A stretch of DNA of 9,940 nt from Chlamydiia bacterium (lineage in GTDB: Bacteria; Chlamydiota; Chlamydiia; Chlamydiales; JAAZZY01). Numbering within the stretch: position 1 is the stretch's first letter; each line of letters opens with the position of its first letter. The notes below the pieces were generated by a model. That model searched no databases. It worked only from the letters and a program-made list of their open reading frames with translations, and was not told the DNA's origin. The translations under genes were made by a program, and so were the position numbers. Shown here one piece after another: positions 1 to 5,557 of this stretch. The stretch is taken from positions 1 to 9,940 of the forward strand of contig JAAZZY010000019.1 in NCBI GenBank assembly GCA_014239035.1. The letters are read 5' to 3'.

Positions 1-1
1 G

Positions 2-241
2 GTTTCTCTATTTTTTTTTTTTTTTTTGAGCCAAAAAGCAAAAATGCCACTTATAGTCAGCTTGATTGCAAGTTCTTTAATCATCTGGAGCTTCGGGGTT
101 TTGCATCTGCAGCATCTTGTAGGTCTTAAGATGGCATTAGTTGTGGGAATTGTTCCCTTCATCATTGGTGATGCCTTTAAACTTGTAGCTGCATACTCTT
201 TAATTACACTGGCAAAAAAGAGATTTAAAAGCTTTTTGTAA
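2..241 (+). CDS. bioY: BioY-like biotin transporter S component, 3' end only
   Basis: The frame is open from the window edge to TAA at 239-241, so this is the C-terminal part of a longer gene. A TTG at 26 or ATG at 44 could be read as a start, but the upstream frame continues with Val-Ser-Leu and five Phe, so a 5' truncation fits better. The visible protein has two hydrophobic helices joined by a short basic loop (SQKAK). The second helix ends in GIVPFIIGDAFKLVAAYSL, which matches the conserved C-terminal PF-x-x-GD-x-x-K pattern of BioY. BioY is the membrane substrate-binding (S) component of energy-coupling-factor biotin importers, and chlamydial BioY is known to import biotin. The run of 17 T at 11-27 lies inside the coding frame and encodes the Phe stretch of a membrane helix. 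The family call rests on about 80 residues. Confidence 0.62.
   Translation, partial: VSLFFFFFLSQKAKMPLIVSLIASSLIIWSFGVLHLQHLVGLKMALVVGIVPFIIGDAFKLVAAYSLITLAKKRFKSFL
11..27 (+). repeat. Poly-T homopolymer tract, 17 bases, in frame
   Basis: Seventeen consecutive T residues inside the BioY-like frame. Gain or loss of one base would shift the frame before the conserved C-terminal PF-x-x-GD motif. It could be a slippage-prone switch or a sequencing or assembly length error. Confidence 0.95.
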
Positions 242-375
242 AACTCTTTGAAAGTGTTGTGGGTCAAGAATGAGTTAAGACGTTAGAAATTTAAAATGTC
301 CGCTTTTAATCTCTGGCCGGATTACTGTGTATATGCGTTTTTTTCAAAAAAAATGTATAAAGGATATATAGTATA

Positions 376-1089
376 CTAGATCCAGCCGCCATCTAATTCT
401 AAAGTCGTAGAATTAACATAGGAATTTAAGATCAAGAAATGGATGGCTTTAACAATGTCTTTTTCCTCTGGAGCCCTTTTGACTAAGACATGTTTATCAA
501 TAAGCTTTTCAAAGAGCTCTTTTTGATCGCCATCAGATGCAAGCATCGCTCCTAAAAGCAAGTTATTGACTCTAATTTTTGGTGCAAGTTCGAGTGCCAA
601 AGCTTTTGTGGCGTGCTCTAGTGCTGCTTTACTTATGCTATGCATCAAATACCCATTGAAAGGTTTTTTTGCACTTTTATCTCCGATGTTAATAATTGAA
701 GCGCCCTTGTTCATGACCTGTGCTGCATGTTGTGAACACATCAAAGGAGCTTTCAAATTAAGCAAGATCGAAGAGTCAAAATCTTTTAAGTTTGAAAAGT
801 CTGTTTTTTTATAGGATGCGGCATTATTGATTAACACGTCTAAATGACCATGCTTCTCTAAAATGAAATCAAAGAGCTTTTTTATTTCATCAGGGTTTGT
901 GAGGTCTGCTTGAAAAATAAGCGGTCTGCACCCTCTTTTTTCGAGATCCATTTTTAAATTAAGAACGTCTTTTTCTGACTTGTGGTAGTGTAGGATAAGG
1001 TTTGCCTCAAAAAGCCCTAAGCTTATGATCCTGCCGATTCGGCGTGCGCTGCCTGTTATGAGAATAGCCTTATCTTTAAGAGTAGTCAT
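376..1089 (-). CDS. Pteridine-reductase-like short-chain dehydrogenase
   Basis: A 237-residue Rossmann-fold SDR of full family length. The NADP-binding TGSARRIG (12-19) has the paired arginines typical of the PTR1/FolM branch, NNAAS is at 88-92, and IINIGD ends in D137, which aligns with the catalytic Asp of Leishmania PTR1. ALELAPKIRVN follows the active site, as in pteridine reductases. The active site is odd: the usual Tyr-x-x-x-Lys reads His150-Ser-Ile-Ser-Lys154, with CAT (complement of 640-642) in place of a Tyr codon; Y147 sits three residues earlier. PTR1/FolM enzymes reduce dihydropterins or dihydrofolate with NADPH. The start overlaps the 3' end of the folE homologue by 14 bases with no clear Shine-Dalgarno, so the two are probably translationally coupled and share a pathway. 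Substrate is inferred; loss of catalytic Tyr could mean altered or no reductase activity. Confidence 0.8.
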   Translation of the reverse strand: MTTLKDKAILITGSARRIGRIISLGLFEANLILHYHKSEKDVLNLKMDLEKRGCRPLIFQADLTNPDEIKKLFDFILEKHGHLDVLINNAASYKKTDFSNLKDFDSSILLNLKAPLMCSQHAAQVMNKGASIINIGDKSAKKPFNGYLMHSISKAALEHATKALALELAPKIRVNNLLLGAMLASDGDQKELFEKLIDKHVLVKRAPEEKDIVKAIHFLILNSYVNSTTLELDGGWI

Positions 1090-1627
1090 TGAGTGCCAGA
1101 GTTAAATTAGAGCGAAGATCTTCAGATCCTCTGTAGTGGCAGGTGATAAGCTTAGAGGCCCCCTGATTTTTTCCTTCCATGGCAAGGCAAGCATGCATAC
1201 CTACAATTTTTACAAGGATTGCTTGAGGAGAAAGTTTATTAAAAAGAGCTTCTACGATTTGAGCGCCTAGATTTTCTTGGATTTGCAGGCGCCTTGATTT
1301 GTAGTCAATAAAAGATGAAAAGCGTCCAAGTCCAAGGACATGGCTACTTGGGGCATAGCTAATATGCATTTGACCAAAGAAGGGGACCATGTGGTGCTCG
1401 CATAGAGAGCAAAAAGGGATGTTATCTACAGTAATGAGGTTCTTTTGGTGTTGATGATCAATAGGATAGGGGGTTCCCAGTGGGTCTGTCAGGGGCTCCT
1501 TATAACCTGTTAAAAAAGAAGAGAGCATTTCCTGGACGCGCTGAGGAGTCCCAATGAGATCTATCCTTTTGGGGTTTTCTCCCATCTTAATTAAAAGGTC
1601 TTTAATTCCTTTTTGAAGTTTTTCCAT
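1076..1627 (-). CDS. folE: GTP cyclohydrolase I homologue (FolE family), divergent active site
   Basis: A 183-residue protein of the usual FolE core length. FolE hydrolyses GTP to 7,8-dihydroneopterin triphosphate, the entry to folate and tetrahydropterins. The zinc ligands are present: CEHH gives C76 and H79, and HAC gives C147, equivalent to E. coli C110, H113 and C181. The segment RRLQIQENLGAQIVEAL (112-128) matches the conserved Q-V-Q-E-R-L helix. Three substrate-pocket positions differ from E. coli: S135 is G101, K136 is R102, and R185 is E151 (four residues after the second zinc Cys). The start is ATG at 1625-1627 with AGAAGGC upstream at 1631-1637. It is the first gene of an operon with the SDR. 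Pathogenic Chlamydia lack a recognisable folE, so this points to a different lineage or a later acquisition. The family call is firm; standard GTP activity is less certain. Confidence 0.88.
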   Translation of the reverse strand: MEKLQKGIKDLLIKMGENPKRIDLIGTPQRVQEMLSSFLTGYKEPLTDPLGTPYPIDHQHQKNLITVDNIPFCSLCEHHMVPFFGQMHISYAPSSHVLGLGRFSSFIDYKSRRLQIQENLGAQIVEALFNKLSPQAILVKIVGMHACLAMEGKNQGASKLITCHYRGSEDLRSNLTLALNDYS

Positions 1628-1653
1628 ATCGCCTTCTATTTAACTAGCGCATG

Positions 1654-1683
1654 ATTATAATTTTTTACTCTAATTGTCTTCAA
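1654..1683 (-). promoter_or_regulatory. Predicted sigma-70-type promoter of the folE-SDR operon
   Basis: On the minus strand, TTGAAG (1678-1683) and a perfect TATAAT (1654-1659) are 18 bases apart. The -10 lies 26 bases upstream of the folE start, leaving a short leader with the AGAAGGC ribosome site. Confidence 0.55.
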
Positions 1684-1754
1684 CTTGAATGCCATTGAAT
1701 AATAATGAATTTTAGTGATAAGAGCATCTATGAGATGTGTAGAGGGGTTTTTTC

Positions 1755-4436
1755 GTGCTGCTTCGTTTTGTTAAATGGTTAATTTTTAATGCCATAAGAC
1801 CTGTCGTGTTGTTGCGGTACAAGGTGAGAACCTTGGGACTTGGTAAAATAACCAAAGAAAGCCTCTCAAACGAGGGAGGTATTTTATTTCTTCCTAACCA
1901 CACAGCTGAAGTAGACCCAATTATAGTTGGAGCTGTGCTTTGGAGGAGATTTCAACCTCGGCCCATGATAGTAGATTGGATTAACAGGCTTCCAATAGTT
2001 TCTTGTGTAATGAAGCTTATGCGAGCTGTCCCTATTCCTAATTTTGCCGATAAATCATCTCCGGAGAAGAGCTTAGATGCAGAAGTTGCCTTTCAAACGG
2101 TTGTAAATGGCCTCAAAAATAAAGATAACTTTATGGTCTATCCTTCAGGTCGACTCAAAAGTACTGAAAAAGAAATTCTTGGAGGTGCATCGGGTGTTTT
2201 CAAAATTTTGCAGGCTAATAAGAATATTAATATCGTCTTAGTAAGAACTACAGGTTTATGGGGAAGCCGTTTTTCAAGAGGGTGGAATGGCGAAAGAGTT
2301 GTTTTTTTAGATGCCATAATTGACTCTCTATTAGCGATTTTAAAAAATCTAATCTTTTTTGTACCCAAACGAAAGGTGCTCGTTGAATTTGAACCAGTCA
2401 ATGATAAATTTCCATGGGATAGTTCTCGTTTTGAAATCAACAGATTTTTAGAAGATTGGTATAATCAGAAAAGAGATCCTTTAAAGTTAGTGTCTTATAG
2501 GTTTTGGTCTAAAGAAGTTAAACGAAAACTCACTTATGCGGACCCTATTTTAGACGTAAGTCATGTGCCTGAAGAAGTGCAAAAAGAAGTTAGAGAGAAA
2601 ATTGCAAAAATTGCAAAGTGTTTGTATACAGAAATCAAGCCGCAGATGAGCCTTTTTTCAGATCTGAGGCTAGATTCTTTAGATATCCAGGATCTTGCAA
2701 CTCATCTAGAGACGCGATATAATGCGAATGAAGTAACCCCTGGTCAATTAACTACGGTAGCCTCTGTTATGAACTATGCAGCCCAGCCCAATGACGATAC
2801 AGTTAAAAGCAATGAGACATCCTCATCTAGTTCTCACTGGAAATCTTGTACTCAAGCAGATCCTATTCGAGCAAAAATACAAGGCAAAACGATACCCGAG
2901 GCTTTTTTTAAGGTTGCTTGCCAGCGTAAAAAAGATCTAGCTTGCGCTGACTTCATAACTAAGGAGATGACCTATGAACGCCTAATGCTAGGTATAATTT
3001 TACTCTCAAAAAAAATCCAAAAGGTGCCTGGAAAATATGTTGGGGTGTTGCTGCCAGCCTCTATTGCGGTAAACATTGTTATTATAGCTTGTCAGGTTGC
3101 CAATAAAATCCCTGTGATGATCAACTGGACAGTTGGAAAAAAACATCTTGAATCAGTCATTGAACAAACAGGTCTAAAATACGTAGTTTCATCTAACTCT
3201 TTTCTGAAAAATATTACTGAGATTGATCTGAGCCCCATTAAAGATAAAATCATTGCAGTAGAAGATTTAAAAAAAGAAATCTCTTTTATTGACAAGCTCA
3301 AGGCTTATTTTATGATAAAGCTCAGCTACAGTCAACTCAGTAAGAAACTCTCAATTAATAATCTTGATAAAAATAATATTGCTGCTTTGATCTTTACAAG
3401 CGGCACAGAAACGATGCCCAAAGGTGTGCCGCTATCTCACGAAAATATGATCTCTAATTTAGCGGCTGCATTTGAAAGAGTAGAGACTTTTAATCATGAT
3501 GTTATGCTCGGGTTCTTGCCCCCATTTCACTCTTTTGGTCTAACTGTTACTGGGCTGCTCCCGTTAATTTCTGGTGTTAGGGCCTTTTATTATCCCAACC
3601 CTACTCACTATAAGAAAATAGGCAGACTTATTGCTCAATGGCAAGTTTCATTTTTATGTGGAGCCCCTACTTTTATTAAAGGAATTTTGCAGCCAGCGCA
3701 CAGTGAGTATTACTCGACGATCAGAAACGTAGTATCTGGCGCTGAAAAGGCACCTCAATCTTTAATAGATAGAGTCAAAGATGTTTGCCCAAAAGCTGAG
3801 TTCTTGGAAGGGTATGGACTCTCTGAATGTGGTCCTATCCTCTCCTTAAATGTTCCTGGTCAAGAGCATCAAGGAGTAGGTCCTGCACTCGATGTAGTCG
3901 AGTTTTTAATTGTACATCCCGATACGCAGCAGATTTTGCCCCAAGGGCAAAAAGGGCATATCCTTGCTCGAGGTCCAAATATATTTGCAGGGTATATGGG
4001 AGATTTCGCTTCACCATTTATTGAGATCGAGGGAAAAAATTGGTTTAAGACAGGAGATCTTGGGCACTTAGATCATAGAAATTACTTGACGATTGTCGGT
4101 CGACTCAAAAGGCAAGTCAAAGTGGGAGGGGAGATTATTAATCTCAATGCATTAGAAGAATCTTTAACGCGCGACCTTATTCAAGAAAAGATTATTCCCA
4201 CAGGTGGTGAAGATCAACCCTCCTTAGCTATTTGCGCTAAAGAAGGGGATGGGCGAGCGCAGCTTTACCTTTTCGCAACATTTGATATCAGAACTGATGT
4301 GATTAATAAAAAAATTAGAAAATTAGGATTTAGCAACCTACACAAAATATTTGAAGTTGTTAAGTGTGATAGCCTGCCTCTTATGGCCAGTGGAAAAATT
4401 CACTACCGTCAGCTAGAAGAAAATCTAAATTCTTAA
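1755..4436 (+). CDS. aas: Acyltransferase / ACP-like / acyl-ACP synthetase fusion (Aas type)
   Basis: An 893-residue fusion. Residues about 1-240 are a PlsC-type lysophospholipid acyltransferase with NHTAEVD (48-54, the catalytic NHx4D) and PSGRLKST (130-137, the phosphate-binding block). Residues about 272-345 resemble an acyl carrier protein, with LRLDSLDIQDL placing Ser308 where phosphopantetheine is attached. After a Ser-rich linker (350-360), residues about 375-890 are an AMP-forming ligase: P-loop FTSGTETMPKG (547-557), EGYGLSECGP (685-694), TGDLG (766-770) and late catalytic Lys881 in ASGK. Aas proteins activate free fatty acids with ATP, load them on ACP and pass them to lysophospholipid, which allows use of host fatty acids. 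E. coli Aas (about 719 aa) and chlamydial Aas lack the internal ACP-like part as far as I recall. The GTG start is set by an in-frame TAG at 1740-1742, with AGAGGGG at 1741-1747 as ribosome site. It probably acts at the inner face of the membrane. Confidence 0.87.
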   Translation: MLLRFVKWLIFNAIRPVVLLRYKVRTLGLGKITKESLSNEGGILFLPNHTAEVDPIIVGAVLWRRFQPRPMIVDWINRLPIVSCVMKLMRAVPIPNFADKSSPEKSLDAEVAFQTVVNGLKNKDNFMVYPSGRLKSTEKEILGGASGVFKILQANKNINIVLVRTTGLWGSRFSRGWNGERVVFLDAIIDSLLAILKNLIFFVPKRKVLVEFEPVNDKFPWDSSRFEINRFLEDWYNQKRDPLKLVSYRFWSKEVKRKLTYADPILDVSHVPEEVQKEVREKIAKIAKCLYTEIKPQMSLFSDLRLDSLDIQDLATHLETRYNANEVTPGQLTTVASVMNYAAQPNDDTVKSNETSSSSSHWKSCTQADPIRAKIQGKTIPEAFFKVACQRKKDLACADFITKEMTYERLMLGIILLSKKIQKVPGKYVGVLLPASIAVNIVIIACQVANKIPVMINWTVGKKHLESVIEQTGLKYVVSSNSFLKNITEIDLSPIKDKIIAVEDLKKEISFIDKLKAYFMIKLSYSQLSKKLSINNLDKNNIAALIFTSGTETMPKGVPLSHENMISNLAAAFERVETFNHDVMLGFLPPFHSFGLTVTGLLPLISGVRAFYYPNPTHYKKIGRLIAQWQVSFLCGAPTFIKGILQPAHSEYYSTIRNVVSGAEKAPQSLIDRVKDVCPKAEFLEGYGLSECGPILSLNVPGQEHQGVGPALDVVEFLIVHPDTQQILPQGQKGHILARGPNIFAGYMGDFASPFIEIEGKNWFKTGDLGHLDHRNYLTIVGRLKRQVKVGGEIINLNALEESLTRDLIQEKIIPTGGEDQPSLAICAKEGDGRAQLYLFATFDIRTDVINKKIRKLGFSNLHKIFEVVKCDSLPLMASGKIHYRQLEENLNS

Positions 4437-4472
4437 ATCAAATAAAAATTTAACAGGCTCCAATTGTTTATC

Positions 4473-4501
4473 TTGGAAAAATTGTGCCTTTTTGTTAGAA
4501 T
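4473..4501 (+). promoter_or_regulatory. Predicted sigma-70-type promoter of rpmH-rnpA
   Basis: TTGGAA (4473-4478) and TAGAAT (4496-4501) are 17 bases apart, in the 96-base gap between the Aas gene and rpmH. Each box matches consensus at 4/6 and 5/6 positions. No clear terminator hairpin for the upstream gene was seen in this gap, so readthrough is possible. Confidence 0.55.
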
Positions 4502-4532
4502 ACTTCTAAATTAAATTTTCTTAGGCAAAACA

Positions 4533-4667
4533 GTGAAAAGAACCTATCAACCTTCAAAGATCAAGAGAAAAAGAGTTCATGGATTCCGTGCTCGTATGAA
4601 GAGTAGACACGGAAGAAAAATTCTTAATGCTAGACGAAGAATGGGCCGTAAAGCGCTCACCGTGTGA
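4533..4667 (+). CDS. rpmH: 50S ribosomal protein L34
   Basis: A 44-residue, very basic protein beginning MKRTYQPSKIKRKRVHGFRARM, the hallmark of bacterial L34, a structural protein of the large ribosomal subunit. The remaining residues (KSRHGRKILNARRRMGRKALTV) also fit. The start is GTG at 4533-4535; AGG at 4523-4525 is the only ribosome-site-like sequence, seven bases upstream. The stop TGA at 4665-4667 overlaps the GTG start of rnpA in the string GTGTGA. The rpmH-rnpA pair is conserved across bacteria, often near oriC, but no dnaA or origin is visible in this window. Confidence 0.97.
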   Translation: MKRTYQPSKIKRKRVHGFRARMKSRHGRKILNARRRMGRKALTV

Positions 4668-5023
4668 GTTATTCTTACTCCAAAGATTTTCGTCTAAAAT
4701 CATCTCGCCAATACCAACAAGTGTTAGAACGTGGAAAAGGTATTCGTGGAAAGTATGTTATTGTCCACGCACACGTAGCTCCAAATTACCCTTTCACAAA
4801 ATTAGGCGTTGCAGCTTCCAAAAAATACGGGAAAGCTGTTGCTCGTAATCGCTTCAAAAGAATCACTCGAGAAGCTTTTAGAAAAATAAGATCTTCCTTT
4901 CCTCAAGGCACACAGCTTATTGTTAAACCTCGCAGGCCTGCGCATGATGCTTCTATGCACAATATTTTAGATGAACTTCTAGAGCTCTCTAAGAAATTTA
5001 CTGAAAACTCAAAAGAAGAATAG
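4664..5023 (+). CDS. rnpA: Ribonuclease P protein component
   Basis: A 119-residue basic protein, the usual RnpA length. RnpA binds the catalytic RNase P RNA and helps it remove 5' leaders from precursor tRNAs. The RNR signature is clear: KAVARNRFKRITREAFRKIR covers 57-76, with R61, N62, R63, K65 and R66 in the conserved positions, preceded by KLGVAASKKYG. This segment resembles chlamydial RnpA closely from memory. The GTG start shares four bases with the end of rpmH and no Shine-Dalgarno is seen, so translation is probably coupled. The stop at 5021-5023 lies two bases from the stop of a convergent minus-strand gene, so no separate terminator fits between them. Confidence 0.96.
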   Translation: MSYSYSKDFRLKSSRQYQQVLERGKGIRGKYVIVHAHVAPNYPFTKLGVAASKKYGKAVARNRFKRITREAFRKIRSSFPQGTQLIVKPRRPAHDASMHNILDELLELSKKFTENSKEE

Positions 5024-5025
5024 TT

Positions 5026-5520
5026 TTATTTTTTAGGTGGGGGAATGAGCCACTGAATGGCGCGCTGAGCTAAATCAAAGCCCATCTTAAGTCCAAGCAC
5101 TCCAGTAATTACATGAGTGAGAATGGGAGACTCTTCTTTGAGCTTTTGAGCAAGCACTATAGGGACAGCCATAATAGCAGCGTAGGCAATTTTTCTTTCA
5201 TAGATAGGATCACTTGTATCTGAGACCATGATATCACCAACACTTTCCTCATTGTGCTCATAATTGCCTTTTTTGGTAACTGTATGCTTAGAATAAAAGT
5301 CAGAGATAGGTTTTATGGCACCGAGTGCAAGCGAGGCTAAAAAAACCGGCTTGTCAATGATATATAAAAAGACACTTGAGATCATCTGCGCACTAACATG
5401 CGTGTCTTTAAAAAATGTAGAGCCAGGAGCGAGCCTTGGGCCTGATCTTGATGAACTAGGAGGCTCTACTCTTGGGTATAGCATAACCACAGGGGCTTGT
5501 TGAATCACTGGGTGGGGCAT
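5026..5520 (-). CDS. Uncharacterised 164-aa membrane-type protein, third gene of operon
   Basis: I do not recognise this protein. Residues 1-34 are rich in Pro and Ser with no signal peptide. Hydrophobic stretches follow at about 46-70 (SSVFLYIIDKPVFLASLALGAI), 110-124 and 132-148, with a polar acidic loop between the first and second (about 78-108). It ends in AQRAIQWLIPPPKK. A possible ribosome site AGGA (5530-5533) precedes the ATG by nine bases. It begins 37 bases after the stop of the 568-aa gene and is therefore probably last in the same transcript. Its plan (Pro-rich N-terminus, hydrophobic middle, QR-x-x-x-W near a Lys end) resembles the 169-aa protein that opens the operon. Secretion or host-membrane insertion is possible given the presumed lineage, but nothing here proves it. 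Confidence 0.75.
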   Translation of the reverse strand: MPHPVIQQAPVVMLYPRVEPPSSSRSGPRLAPGSTFFKDTHVSAQMISSVFLYIIDKPVFLASLALGAIKPISDFYSKHTVTKKGNYEHNEESVGDIMVSDTSDPIYERKIAYAAIMAVPIVLAQKLKEESPILTHVITGVLGLKMGFDLAQRAIQWLIPPPKK

Positions 5521-5557
5521 CGCATTTCGTCCTATTTATCGAGTTACTCTAAAGTAA

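Noticed and set aside
338..353. T7-C-A8 stretch after the SDR and BioY stops as a two-way terminator
   Set aside because: It has no GC-containing stem and only a tiny loop; it is probably AT-rich intergenic filler, although weak termination cannot be excluded.
369..378. 10-base palindrome TAGTATACTA at the SDR stop codon
   Set aside because: It is short and AT-rich, overlaps the stop codon, and has no promoter or second site nearby.
566..814. Plus-strand 82-codon frame across the SDR gene
   Set aside because: It is antisense to a clear SDR with conserved motifs and has no ribosome site or recognisable product.
1712..1903. Minus-strand 63-codon frame over the start of the Aas gene
   Set aside because: It opposes the NHx4D acyltransferase region, has no recognisable product, and its end lies in the promoter gap.
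2138..2440. Minus-strand 100-codon frame inside the Aas gene
   Set aside because: It is antisense to the conserved acyltransferase domain, so it is a shadow frame.
4627..4848. Plus-strand 73-codon frame across rpmH and rnpA
   Set aside because: It is out of frame with both recognised genes, whose conserved sequences fully account for the region.
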